64,000 bases of DNA from Physcomitrium patens (lineage: Eukaryota; Streptophyta; Bryopsida; Funariales; Funariaceae). The translations under genes were made by a program, and so were the position numbers. A model generated the notes under the pieces. That model was given only the letters and a program-made list of their open reading frames with translations. It was not told the DNA's origin and did no database searches. The DNA lies in NCBI RefSeq assembly GCF_000002425.4, contig NC_037262.1, forward strand, positions 11,073,243 to 11,137,242. The letters run 5' to 3'. The stretch's first letter is position 1, and every line of letters starts with the position of its first letter. Below, one piece after another: positions 49,764 through 62,874 of this stretch.

Positions 49764-51498
49764 GTGAAAATCTTCATCTCGAGACTTTGGTTTATGATGT
49801 TGGTAACCTTTGTTAAGTGCCGGTTTTGAAGTGCTTAATGCTGCCTTGGTAGGGTCTAAATTTTGTGCGTTTGAGGACATTTAGGTTTAGCTGGGTTTTC
49901 TTGTGTGGATACGATGTTCGTTCTGTCTAGTTCGCGGTACTTGGTTAACATGACATTGTGGCTTTGTTGTCATCTCGTTGTTAGAGTTTTAGACTACTAG
50001 AGCCGTCAGTTGATGTCCCTGTAGGTCGTTTAATTTTCTTCGATTGAGTAGATGTAAATAAAAGACACGTAAAATCACCACTCTATACTCTAAGAACGAT
50101 GATTGTTGATTATGATTTGGTGCATGAGAAAGAGGATTCCTGCATTACTGAATAAACTTAATTACCATTTTAATAATTAAAAAAATCAATAACTTTTATT
50201 TTTCTTAGAAAGCAATATCATTGCAGAGCTCTGTTAACTTTGCAGAAACAAGCATGTTTCATTCCACATCTGACAACCTAATTCTTGTAACAATCTGATA
50301 AGGTCTACCCTACAAGGAGAGAAGCTGGACACATGAAAATAAAAAATCCTGTTTCAAGCAAACCAAAATAGTTAGCACCAGGAAACAGAAACCTATCTCA
50401 AACCACTTGAGTGCTAGAATTCAAGAAAGACTATATATACGTAATGTAAACTTTTCAAGCCTGATAACTAAGAGTTTGGTGACCAGATAATAGTATTTAA
50501 TTTAGAAAAAACCATGGACCCATTTTGTTAAAACACGTGGATTTGTTACAACATTCTTGTGAGTATTTTAGTGCAAGAGGATATTGAACTTATACCAAGT
50601 AATTTTCATAATTTTCACAATTTTCAAAGAGACAAACTTACATAGCAGGGATGTAACACCCATTTAGATCTGAGTCACTGCCTTGGGAAAAATGAAGTGT
50701 CTAAAAACTTCCAAGTGTTTAGTCTGGAAATTATTATGCCAGTATTCACTTTGCCTACTATTGATCCAAAAAACAAAGTTGTTTCACAGCATCATTGATA
50801 CAAATTTGAATGACACATTTACCTACACAGCATTTCATTTGAGTTGTCATATGGGCACATCATGAGCTTTGCCATTGTGACACAGCAATGTCATGCTAAT
50901 GTTATGGATGACATACAATTTCTGTCACCCACACTTCATCTCATACATTCTGTGTAGCATCATAGTCAAAACAAGGTTGCTGTAAGTTTCCTTCACATAT
51001 TCATGTTCATATATGTGAATATATAAATATACATATATGGGATATAGTACATACTTGATCAGAATTGACCAGAGCTTTAACTGCATCTGATCAGAATCTA
51101 AACCTTCAAAAACTCAACAGTGTACTGGACTCAACCCAACCCACTTAAATTACAGTGTGCACTCTCACTGTGTCTCAAGTAGAACTCTAAATTTACATAC
51201 CCCTCTGAGAGGGTAGTCAATACAAATGTAAAATAATATGACTCAAAAGCTTTTCCTTCAAAAAAAGGTCTAAGAGTCACTACACAACATCAAGTTACCC
51301 ATGGGAGAAAAAAGAAAAAAGAAAACTGTTTAATAGAGAAAACAAGTCTTCAAAAAAGTTGAAGTAATTACATGTCAAATCAAAAAAAAAGTTAATGGTA
51401 CCCTGTGGGCACAAGAGGTACCCCATGAAATTGAAGTGGTCCAAGACCCTTCCTATGAAGAAGATACTCATCTCCAATGCTGGATGTGTCCTTTTTGG
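49764..51498. other. Intergenic, no gene recognised
   Basis: The stretch after the H2A remnant to about 50.05 kb is GC-moderate but holds no exon 2 that I can find. From 50.1 to 51.4 kb the DNA is AT-rich without recognisable features. The last 80-100 bases before 51499 are probably 3' UTR of the following minus-strand gene. Confidence 0.6.
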
Positions 51499-54400
51499 TT
51501 ATCCTGACGTTCCCATACTCCCCACTGTTCTGCAAAGGCATATCTAAACATTTGAACATTGTATGGAAAAAATACTTAAATCAGAAGTAAGAGTAGTGCT
51601 GCATTTATCATGAAATCTGAAGAGAAAATGGTTTTAATTGTTACCACCAATCATAGGATGCAAAAGTAATTAATTTCCAATTTCCATACCAAACACATTC
51701 AAACTGGACTTACCCAGCACTCATCATTTAAAATCTACTACTACAAATGAGCATGATCATCTCATGAGTACAGAGCCATTTTACACAAAAAGAATACTCT
51801 AAATAAATTTGGTTGCTAAAATTTTTAATTCTTTGAAACTTTTTGCTTCTGTCACTAAAAATAATTAGATTACCAGGCTTATTAAGTGATACTGCAGTCC
51901 AAGACTGCTGTCTAAAAAATTCAAGTTAACTGAAAAACATATTTTGATCGGTCAAAATTTTTAACACCGGTTTTTTCTAGTGAATAACCATCGTAATATC
52001 TCCCAACCATCTCCACTGTTTCAGCTATGAATAGTAGCAGAGTTTAGACTAGCGCTTTAGGAAGATGTGTTGGAAGCCAAAAACCCAGAACCTTACATGA
52101 CTATCGACACAATCGATCACGAGAAAAGAGGGTGAAGGATTGTTTAAGAATCCTAGGTTCATCACAGTGTCATTTGCCGCCTTTCAGGCACAAGCAAGAA
52201 ATTTTAATACCTGCTGTTATCCTGCTCGGACATGTGCTTGTTCATCAGACTAGCCTGGAACACCGTACAAAAACTCATAAATAAACAGTAGGTATTAAGA
52301 AACTTGATAGACGAGTACCGCAAATGTTCTGCACAAATTCTACGCATCAGAAGAAAAATTGAATCGCAGTGTTTGCACATTAGAAAAGAAAGAACTCAAC
52401 CGATTTACGAAGCCTCCGTCAGAGCATTATCATCGAAAAGTCTTTGAGGTTATACAACACTCGTTTTACTTGTTTATTTCTTTCTAAAGAAGTATTCGGC
52501 GGTAAAATACAACAGTCCAAAATATAGCTGCTGGGGGTTGTAAGAGTGACAATTCTCACCTTGATAATAGACATTTTAGCACGTAAACTTTGTTCAATTT
52601 GATCTCTAGCCATGTGAAACGGTAGGTCAAATACATCCTGCACCAAGTGCATCAATTCAGTTTGGTGAAGTGAATGATTGAAAGCTTCGCATCTAAACTT
52701 TTGCCTGTACAGCCAGACACAGGACATGTCTACAACTGATTATTTTACCAGTCTCAAGAGCAGGAAATTCAGCAACTGAAACTTACATGAGCTTGAAGGC
52801 AAAGTACACATGAAAATTACCGTTTGGCCAGTCAAAGGTGTGGGCGATGGTTCTAGTTCATGGAAACTTGTTCCAGTAGCTGGTCTCATTGGACCACTAG
52901 GGGAATTAAGAAAGTCGCGCATGTCACCCTGCATAATAAAGAGATGCAATCGGTTTCAAACATCAAAATTACCAAATTTCTAGTTTTGACGCCTCTTGTG
53001 TGTCTAGTATACGTATTTCTTGGTCAGAAACGAAACATGCAATCATAGTGCCGATGAAGGCCAAGGTTAAAGAGTTGCGACGCACTTGCATAGATCGAAG
53101 TAAAGCTCTCAAGTCAGAATTTTCAGCAACAAGTTCCTGCTTCTTAGCTTCATATGCATCTACCTGCATAACAAACATTACATCGATCAGAGTCGAAAGA
53201 GCATTTTGTCTCCTTAAAAACACTGGCCATCCACGTAACATACTAGAAAAAGACTTCCATATACTACCGACTCGAATTTGAAGAAGCATAACCCACTCAG
53301 GTGCAGAATCCATGATGTCTGGGAGGCTCAAACCTGACTTGATCATAATGGTAAATGAAGGAAAATACAGTATGCATTGAAACTTGAAACTTTGTAGGGT
53401 GTTAAACAAGCTTCTTACAATCATTTTATAGAAATCAGCATCCGCTTTCTTGTTGTTCCAAGTGCCCCGTTGCCTTCCCTCTTTCTGCTCAAAGAGAAGA
53501 GAGGACTAAAAGTTATCGAGACAAATTCATCTTTGACTATAAAGTGATCAATCCATCAGAGCAATGAAGAAAATAGCTTTAGACTAACAACATCCACACA
53601 AATTCGTTTCCATCCAAGTTCTCTAGGTTAGTGATAAGCATTTTGCAGGCAATACTTGAGTTTTGTGGGTGAGCATGTATCTGATATGTAAGAAACGTTA
53701 CAATGGCTAAAGATTCACAAACGTAGATACCTGAAGCAGATTCATAATCTCTATACCGGCTTTGGACTCTTTTTTCTTCTCCATCAAGACTTGGTTCAAT
53801 CGTTCCTGTACGAGACGGTATGTACTCAATTCATTTTAAGGGTGGACGAAACATTCTAGAAGAGGATTTGTCATCAAAGAATGCTCCGTAAGAGAATGGT
53901 TATCGAAAAAAGGAATTTTACTGTACCTGCAGCTTGATATATTCCTTCTCTTTCTTCTTCAACTCGTGCATCTGCTGAATCTTCACTTGCTGACAGAATT
54001 CAACCCGAACATTACGTTACGCTGTTGCTTCGAGAAACGTTTCACGAATCACAACAAAACGTGTCTTAGCTTCAGATCAATGTAGTCAAAAGTTTGTCTA
54101 CTCACTTGTGTAGAAATCACCATTCTTTGAAACTCGTCTTTCTCATGCTGCAACCTCTCGATCTGCGCTCTGCTAGTAGCTGATGCTTTCTGCTCCTGGT
54201 GACATCACAAGTTCAGAACTTCATCAGAACTTGGAAAGTTAGACCTGACTGCAAACTCTATTAGCGTTACTGCCGAATTCCATTTGTTAGTTGAAAATAA
54301 AAGTATCTTTCTTCACAATATGTGAGCGAATGAAAAATAAACCAGCTCAGCCAAAACTGTTATTCAAGTTGCCTGTAAAATATTCTCAACTTATAAAATT

Positions 54401-56311
54401 AATACACGAGTAATGTTGCTTTGGGCAAGAAAAGTGCGACTTGTAGTTTGTCACATCCTTGCAATATCATCTAAACGTGAAATTTACAAGCTGCCTGCTT
54501 GAACTCCTAAGAACTGCTAAAACTAAGCACCTGGAGCTCAGCAGATGTGTAAAGAAGAGCATGTTACCAACTTGACAGTCGAAGGACGCATCTAATCGCT
54601 AAAAGGAAAGTAACCGAGAAAATGCAAGTGCGAAAAGCTCAGTACAGAGGGTCAGAAGATTTTCATCTTGTATATATGATAAAGGTGGTTACATTTCCTA
54701 GGCCTAAATATTTAGGAATACCTTGCTTGTAATTGCTTGCAATTCACGTTCCTTACTGACCAGTTGGTCAGTCAGCCTTTCCACTTTAGCTTCAAGCCTT
54801 GCCATATCTGACATTAGCCTGCATGAATCGCCACAAATTTCAACATGGACTATGAGAAAGCAGTCACTTGAACCAACATCTGAGAGTTTACGACTAAATA
54901 TGTCGAACATTCTGTGCACTACATGATGAGAGCACCACATTCGAGAGATTCCATGATTCGATTTTATTGAAGCACGGGCACGAGGAACTCATATTCGCAC
55001 CTTTGCCTTGTGTCATTGGCTGCTTCACGATACTCTATGTCCCGTTGCCGCTGCTGAATCATGGAATATATGCAATTGCATGTTCGCACGATTGAAGCCT
55101 GTGGAGATGTAAAAACATTTGCAAGTAATATCAGGGAGATTTCACAAGTAAGATTATGAAGACAAATAACATGCATTAGAAACTACGTTTTCTACAGAAA
55201 GCAATGTGAGTCGACAACTCCTGACAGTAAAAGCCGATAAGAATCATGAAGTTTGTAAATGATTAAGATCACTTACGGGATCACTAGAGTAAAGATTGAG
55301 TCCCGATGGAAAGCCAAATGTAACTAAAGACTGGTTGAGATATTTAATGCAATGGTCCAAGTTGTGAACATCAGCAAAAGTATCGTCCCTGTAAAGCGGA
55401 GATATTACAAGATCAGCAACGATAGGATTAAAATTTTAAATTTAAAAAAAATTAAAAATGGACAACGTTGACAACTTACCAACAAAACATTTAGGTGAAA
55501 GGAGGAAGGCGGTTTAAGAATCCAAGGACTAATCAGACGAAGTACCGTCTAAAGGTCAGTGACATTGTATGTGTGACCACGTTCACAGGTTACAGGATCT
55601 GGGGAGGAAGTAAAAACGTCCACCTGCGACAACTTACCCAGAAGTGTAGCTAGTATCGTATGAACCCTGCAAAGAGAAGTGGTGGAACATCAGTCAGGCA
55701 CACCTCCTATACCATGCAACCTGACATGTCTAAAATCACGGATAATGGATTATGATAGACAGGTTTTGGCAGTAAGTCGTCTATCTAATATAAATATCTG
55801 ATCCGTTTCTACAATTCGAGATTGATCGCAGAATAGGTCATGAGTAGTTTGCTTTGTAAACGTCCTACATGGGTTTCAATAAGCTGCTTAGGTAGGATGT
55901 GTAAGACTTTCAGGGACGTCCACATTGCCAACGCACAAAACGTCTGTGGACGTACTCTGATAAAATACTCAGTTCTGACTATGTTGAATCAAAAGAGTAC
56001 GACAGTTAACAACATGCCAAGACATTTCTAGGAACGTGGTCGTAAAGATCATTATCAAACAGGGCAGATAATCGTCTGCCCAGGAAAGAGTACCAATTGG
56101 ATATATCTCTCGCTCAATGAACTAATTGCTCGCTATTTGATTTAGATCGTCAACAATTAAAAAATCTTCTAAACCGTCAGCCTCTTCTTCACGGAGCTGC
56201 GAGATTGCACTACTCATAACGCTGATTCTCCATGAAGCTCCAAAGAAATCAAATGAAAGAAGAACTTACCATGTAGCCCGCGTCACTGCTGCTTCTCTCC
56301 ATGGTTGCCAT
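51499..56311 (-). CDS. MSD1: SSX2IP/ADIP/Msd1-like microtubule-anchoring coiled-coil protein
   Basis: The 14 exons are 56311-56270, 55666-55638, 55388-55277, 55098-55001, 54818-54722, 54195-54106, 53989-53927, 53805-53731, 53484-53419, 53163-53086, 52928-52821, 52637-52560, 52254-52211 and 51529-51499. Phases agree throughout, giving about 336 aa. Family signatures are the N-terminal YLNQSLVTFGFPSGL (animal: YLNQELTTFGFPS), a coiled coil over about residues 65-215 with KKKEKEYIKLQERLNQVLMEKK, then GRQRGTWNNKK, DAYEAKKQELVAENSDLR and DLPFHMARDQIEQSLR. SSX2IP and fission-yeast Msd1, with Wdr8, tether gamma-tubulin complexes at microtubule minus ends. An Arabidopsis Msd1-Wdr8 complex acts at cortical nucleation sites. 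The same role here is inferred from the family. The C-terminus is shorter than in animals. The intron 52559-52255 is long enough to hide a small exon, so the last 25 residues are less certain. Confidence 0.85.
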
Positions 56312-57640
56312 AGCTAATTAAATTGTTCACTCTCTCAAAAAATGAAAAGAAGGCCACATGCTTTGCTTAAACGTAATGTATTCAGACTGCAATTATTGGT
56401 CCCATGCAAGTGCAAACGACTTCAGAATAACGCATTAAAGTGACCGTCGCAGCAATTTTTTTGTTAAACGCCCCAAATGATGCAAAAACCATCGCTCATT
56501 CCGCCAGGGGTAGTCCCCAGTAAATACAGGGCAAATTCAGTAACGCAATCGCTCCTGGAAAAGGAGCAGGAATCCGAGTCTTTCAGTGACAGGCAGTGCT
56601 ACCAGCACCGAATGCGAAGGTGGAAAGGACACATAAATTCCAAATGATGAAAACTAGAGCTCCCGTTTCCTCAATTGAGTCGGAAACATTTATGAACCAA
56701 TATCCAGAAAAAGAAAATCTACATTTTGATGCAAAATGAGTACTGCCAAATAATGAGCTTCGACACCTTAAAGATAGTTAATAGTTAGCTCTGCAGTGCT
56801 GACGGAGACAACGATCAAGCTCGCAATGATCTACACCTGCAAAATTATGAACAAAAGATTGCCCGACTTGTTGTGTCGGAATTGACCAATCAAAGGCACC
56901 TTGGTCGGGACAATATCAAGCCTTATATTTAAAAAACTAGTGGTTTGATCAAGCGAAGGCACCAGCAGGTGACAGTTGCTAAATTGGATAATAATGTTCC
57001 TGTAAAGATCAAGAACAAGAGCTGAAGTAAATCCGCATGCTTCGTCAAACGAGGCTGCACACCGGAATCAGGGACCAGCGAGCATTTGTGAGATAATCGC
57101 ATAAATAATTGCGACCACCTCAGATGTATAAGAAAACCTCGGCTGTTTGGATTCTATTCTCCACAGATGCCAACTCGAGAGTAATTCGCTCAAGAAAAAA
57201 CTTAATTGCTGGGTCCCGAAGGTACAATTGGCCAAAGGACCAAAATACTAATAGCTAATAGTCCAAGATTGCAAGAGCTCCAGAAACCAACTTATCACCA
57301 CCAATCACGACTCTCTTAGCGGTCAGAGCTCTCACAGCTAGCAGCCAATGAAGTCGCAAGACAAAAAAATTAAGAAAAAATTAAATTAACAAAATGAAGC
57401 ATCACTCCATATCATAGCCACCAGCCGCAGGAGTCACCAAACTACGACAAAGAAACAGTGCACGAAAAGCGGCAGGAATTCTGCATGGAGTCGAGGGATG
57501 CACAGACCGCGAGTCACCAATCACTATCGACCAACACATATATCCTCAGTTCCGCATCCTCCCAAAACTAAACTTCCTACTTCGACTCTCTGTAGGAAAA
57601 CAATAATCAGAAACTGCAGCAACTAGCATCCAAATCACTA
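56312..57640. other. Upstream flank of the MSD1-like gene
   Basis: Composition is intermediate and I found no coding exon. It probably contains the 5' UTR and promoter of the minus-strand MSD1-like gene, perhaps with a leader intron. No repeat or transposon feature is evident. Confidence 0.5.
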
Positions 57641-58499
57641 TTGGCACCGCCTCTACAGCTTCGTCTCCTCTCTCGCTCACTCTCTATCTCTCTCTCGCTC
57701 TGTCTCACACACACACTACATTACATCAGACACAGTCTGATGCCTCCAGACCGAGAGAAAGCCAATTGAAGATAAGCTGACGGACTTCGCAAAGAGCTAC
57801 GCATGTTTCAGCCTACGAAAGGCTGCCTAAGACCAAGTTTGGACCAAAAAAGAGCACAATGCGACGCGAGCAGTGGCAGAGCGGAGTGGTCGAGAATCCT
57901 AACCAGCTGCAAACGCAACGAGATGGAGTCGCTGCAAAAAGCACCACGCGACGCAATGCGCGGGCAGTGGGGAAGGAACGGGTCGTTCGGCCCGGTCCCC
58001 CGCGGACAAACGACCGCTCCCGTCCGATACCTACCCGAGGTCGGCAAAGTGTCGGATATAAGTCGATCGGGTTGTAGATCGGGGTATAAATAGGAACATG
58101 GTCCAAGTTTGACCCTCGGGATGGTTAGTGAGGTCAATGGTTTTAGGATTGCAGCTTCCCCATGAAAAGTTCTTCCTCCTTTGTTCGGTGATTTCCTGCT
58201 ATCGGTTGTGGGACAAATCACCAACTTGTGAGAGCACCGCTGTAGGACTTGCTGTAATGCAAACAATAGAAGCCCGGCACCCCCACAACCCACAGGAAAA
58301 TTGCCGCTCAGAATGCGGTGTACTCCCTGCACGAGAAAAATCCCCCTGAAGCTGCACTACCGTCCATCTCAAGTGCTGCGGACACTGACGCCGCATCGTT
58401 TTCGTGTTATTTATTGTGCTTTCTTCTTCACGCCTGTGTGTTTTCCTCCTGTCTCCGCGGCTGCTGACATGACTGGAAACGTCGCTAATTCCAGGTGAG
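57640..58499 (+). promoter_or_regulatory. GC-rich promoter-like island with an orphan first exon
   Basis: A CT-rich tract (about 57660-57705) grades into a short CA run. It is followed by about 600 bp of GC-rich, CpG-containing DNA and a TATA-like GGGTATAAATAGG at about 58080-58093. Downstream on the plus strand, ATGACTGGAAACGTCGC begins near 58469 and runs eight codons to a strong donor (CCAG|GTGAGA, about 58494). This looks like a plant promoter, 5' UTR and first coding exon. No matching second exon could be found in the AT-rich DNA that follows. Confidence 0.45.
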
Positions 58500-60447
58500 A
58501 GAGCTTACATGACGTTGTTGCCGGATATCTCTGTCCTGCTGCCCTGATGTTTTGCAATCAGATGAGATTGCTGAGTGGAGTGATGCCTTCGGTATTTTTT
58601 TAATTGTCTTCATTTCCAGTGTCTAACCTTTGTGTTGATGTCCAGGGAATACTTTAAGTCAATTTTAATGCTTCAACAGATTGCATTACCATAAAGTGCT
58701 TCTAAGGCAGTAGATTCGATGTTGAATGTTCTGAATTTTCAAATTATTCATTCACTAGAGATAATAAACAAATGAAGAAAATTTCTCTGTCACAGTGCAC
58801 AAATAAATAAGAAAATGTATCCTCAGGCTTGCATATTGGAAGTTTTGGTGAAGATTAAAATAGAAGATTGTTACATCTTTGTAATATAAATAAAGATATG
58901 TTAGAATCAACTCCAGTTAAAACACTTACCACAACCCCGTCCCATATATCAACTCTTTAAGTCCTTGTGGATCATTCTTTAGTGGAATTGTGTACATGGT
59001 TTCCAATCTTGTTTCCAACCTTGTTTTATATTCTCGCTCAGCCAAGCCCTGGAGGAAAATGTATGAAATTGCATTCTAGTGTACAGAATAACATGAATAT
59101 AATTCCGAGCAACACATGCTAGATTCCGAGGATCTAGCATGTGTTGCTTATTACCCAGTTTTTCCTCATCCTGACTATTTTTATCATTTTATGCAAATGA
59201 TAAATTTCATTTATTTAATTAAATGATTCCAAATTGCTGCCTATCAGAGTGTGTGAACTGAGAAGTCAGATCCTTAAATTCATGAAGCCTTGCATGTTAT
59301 TCAAGGTTGAACTCAATTTATCCACAGTGATATCACAGAGAAAGGAATCAAATTGGTGATTTAAAGTATTGATTCCCATCTGAACATTGCTGCTATGATA
59401 TCCTCCTTTCTTCCAAGTGATTGAAGTTCCTTACTGATTCCTTAAAAAGAAACAAGTCTCATGAAACATATATTTTTAAAAAATCATAATATCTGGAGAT
59501 TGCCCTCAACCTATTCTACAATCTACTTGTATGCATAAAAATGTACATGCAACTTTGATGTGTGGTTGATGTTTATTTGAAAAGTGTGCCATAAAATCCC
59601 AGGCATTAGTGGAAATTATAAGAGAATAGAAACTTAAAATTTTTAAATAATGCAGATTCTTGTACATAGAAAATTTCTAAACATCACATTTTTAATCAAT
59701 TTAATAGAAAATAAAAATAATTACATGCGTATACATACATACACACATACAAACAAACTGTTCGAGTTTCATCATGATACATCCATGTTACATGGCCCAT
59801 AAATTGGCAACTTTTTAATCCTCAATTTAAATAACACTTTTAACTATTAAAAAGGAACTTTATTGGAGGCCCAATATATTAAAAAAAGTATTATGCCACA
59901 CACATTACATAAGGAATTTTCAGCCGATTCATTCTCCTCTTCTACAGTCTGTATAGAGAGTGGAGTGGAGGATTTAGGAATTCAACATTGCAAGGAAGAC
60001 CTCTACATAGTGTATTTTAATAGATTTGTAATTCTTTAAAGGAAAGAATTGAAAAGAATCTTGCTACTCTCTTTGTTTTCTTAGTGAAAAACTTTGCTTA
60101 TTTATTGTATTATAAAGAAAAAAGAGCTATCTGACATTAAAAATAAAATAAAATAAAATAAACAGAGGTGTTGCAATATTTTTTTTTGTGTCAAGATTTC
60201 TACAAAGTGCCAAACCAGATGGCTTCAACAAGTTTTGTTAGGATTGAATACCTTTTGCAATAACAGGACTGTGTACATCTTAAGAAGTGTAGTTTATTTG
60301 TATCTGAGTTAAATACAACAAGAATTTAATGAGTACCAAATTTACAAATGAGAACATGGTTAGTAAATCAATACAAGCATCATGGTGAAGTTGTCTAGAT
60401 TACACAACCTCAGTTTTGTTGAATAAGCAACTCAGTCTTTTATAAAC

Positions 60448-60485
<38 letters not shown>

Positions 60486-60716
60486 GAAAAATGTGTAGAC
60501 ATTTATGGCCCAAACTTATGTTGTTTTAAGCTTTTAAATAAAACAGCTGTTGTACATTTGTTGCAATATGTTGCTACACTGCATATTGAATTTCGTTTTG
60601 GACAATATATCAACATTTTTTGAAATCCATAAAAAATCTTCATGATACCAAAAAAACTATTATATATCTATCATAGTGTTTTATGTTTTTTTAGATAATA
60701 TTATAATACATATAAT

Positions 60717-60755
<39 letters not shown>

Positions 60756-60813
60756 ATTTTAAATGTATACATACATTCATACATACATATATACTTAGTA
60801 GTAAAATTATTCT

Positions 60814-60851
<38 letters not shown>

Positions 60852-61368
60852 GTGTATACACACAAATCATTATAAAGGTAATTTTTAATAATATGATCTA
60901 TAAAAAAAAATCAAATAAATATATTTAAATAAAAATAAGCATTACAATAATAATATTATATTCTCTTTAAATTATAAAAACTAAGCATTTGATTTCCATT
61001 CACTTTCTTCTATTGAAAAAAAGAACATAATACATAATTACTCACACCAAAGCTATTCTTGTTAAAATTAAAAAAATCACTGATATCATTAAATATATAT
61101 ATTTTTATATTTAGATTTATGATATTCAATACTTTGTAATTGTGCTTATAAATAATATAAACTTTAAACTTCTTTGTTCAATGTTTTGATATATTGTTCC
61201 ATACTTTTGTAATAAAATTTTAAATCCCTACAAATTAAAACATAGATAAGTTTTTTGTTTTTGTTTATTTATTTATTTATTTTATCTTCAATATAAATGG
61301 ATGTAGTTATTTAAGTTATATGATTTTATACAATTTGATTCAATCATATTTTTTAGTTTTATAAACTA

Positions 61369-61418
<50 letters not shown>

Positions 61419-62609
61419 ATTTTAGTTGCTATATTATTTTTAAAATTTTATTATAAAGAATATTATAAAATTTTCTAATTAATAAAGATAATTAGATTAT
61501 TTATTTCTTATTAGATAATAAAAAAATAAAAATTTATTTTTAAGATTTTAAAATCTAATTTTAAATTTATGTATTTTTTTCAAGTATTTAAAATATATTT
61601 TTTTAAAAATATATTTTTATATCATTTAAATTAATATTAAATAATTTTAAATTAAATTAATACCTTAATATGATCTTTGTAATAAAAAAATATATAAATA
61701 TTACATGACTAATAGTCTTTTTTGAAAATTTGTGAAAAGATTGAAAAAAATAATAATTTAAATGTATATACATATTATCAAGGACATGAATCTTGAAGAA
61801 AGAAATCCTTATTACACTCTTATATCACTCAAAAGAACTAGAAATTTATTCAAAGATGATTTGATATTGAACTAGAATGGCTATTATCAAAGACAAGAAG
61901 ACTAGAAAGTCTTGAAATATTATTAAAGACTAGAAAGGCATTGATAAGAGTGAAGAAGGCTGTACTCTTGCTTTTATATATACTCTTAACTAGGAGCTAC
62001 ATAGCAATGTCTAATAGGACCTTTAAAATGTGTTGACTTTGCAAGACACATATTTTAACTTGCAAGATAAGTTTTCTATGTACACGCCATATAAGTAGCT
62101 TGTTTTGCAAGCTACCAACACGTTGTTAACTTGTTAACCTAGCTTCTAACATACCAATCAACTACAAACATATTTAAGAAGAAATTTTACGAAATAAAAT
62201 ACTTCTATTTAATCATATAGATAAATATTAGAATATATATATCAATGACATATATCGACACAATTTTTTTTAAAATTAAATATTATTGATAGATAAAAAA
62301 TAATTAAGTCTAAAATTTAAATCTTAAACACTATATTCTGATAATTTTTAAAAAATAGATGCATAAATTCATATTAGATATATATTTTTTTCTATATCTA
62401 ATTCAAAACCTCTTGATATTAGTATATGATGACTCTAAAATAGTAAATGATGACTAAGTTAGACTCAAGTATTTAAAGTAATTTTTAAAATGTTGGTAGT
62501 GTAAATCCTATTGTTATATTGTAATAAAATTATTAGATGAAAGAAAATAATAAAGATTATATATTAAGGATAAGAACTCCAAGAATATACATAAATAAGT
62601 AAGACATAT
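58500..62609. other. AT-rich spacer with microsatellites
   Basis: No gene was recognised. TA tracts occur at 60461-60485 (after a TG run at 60449-60460), 60724-60752, 60816-60846 and 61374-61413. A perfect 17-bp hairpin lies at 59108-59148. The 61.8-62.2 kb segment is a little GC-richer and could be an old repeat, but I could not classify it. Confidence 0.65.
59108..59148. repeat. Perfect 17-bp inverted repeat with 7-nt loop
   Basis: The arms at 59108-59124 and 59132-59148 are exact reverse complements around a loop TCCGAGG. The 8-mer ATTCCGAG also occurs twice, at 59102-59109 and 59123-59130. There is no T run after the hairpin. Confidence 0.95.
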
Positions 62610-62627
62610 TGTCATGGACATACATTG

Positions 62628-62863
62628 GAAGATTCTTCGAATATTCTTCTAGAATATTCTCTAAAGATTCTCTAAAGATTTCTTTAGAAGGTTCTAGAAG
62701 ATTCTTAGAATATTCCCTAAAGATTCTCTTAGAAGGTTCTAGAATATTCTTAGAAGGTTCTAGAATATTCTGATAGATTCTAGGAAGTTGCTCGAGAAGT
62801 TTCCTAATTAGTAGAAGTTGTTGGAGAAGCGTCCTAGTTAGCGGAAGTAGCTCGAGAAGCTTC
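62628..62863 (+). promoter_or_regulatory. Array of heat-shock-element cores (GAAnnTTC) in the LTR U3
   Basis: Twelve exact GAAnnTTC motifs start at 62628, 62639, 62652, 62687, 62697, 62708, 62732, 62742, 62753, 62763, 62796 and 62856. The pairs 62687/62697, 62732/62742 and 62753/62763 are exactly 10 bp apart. Each pair is therefore a continuous four-unit heat shock element of alternating GAA and TTC pentamers. Heat shock transcription factor trimers bind such arrays. Their position 15-250 bp upstream of the TATA box fits a heat-inducible promoter. Inducibility is inferred. Confidence 0.8.
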
Positions 62864-62873
62864 CTATTCAGTA
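62784..62873 (+). repeat. Three tandem 30-bp units upstream of the LTR TATA box
   Basis: The units 62784-62813, 62814-62843 and 62844-62873 each begin GAAGT and share the core GAGAAG..TCCTA. Units 1 and 3 contain a GAAnnTTC core that unit 2 has lost through a TT-to-CG change. The array abuts the TATA box. Confidence 0.88.
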
Positions 62874-62874
62874 G

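Noticed and set aside
52255..52559. Short additional exon between MSD1 exons 12 and 13
   Set aside because: Several AG/GT combinations are possible but none gives a convincing family match. The direct phase-0 join was kept.
57808..58332. 174-codon minus-strand open frame and overlapping plus-strand frames
   Set aside because: Several frames are open at once in a GC-rich island and none has a recognisable domain.
61780..62160. Possible solo LTR or older repeat
   Set aside because: There are some internal short repeats (GACTAGAAAG-like), but I could not find paired TG...CA ends, a primer site or a target duplication.
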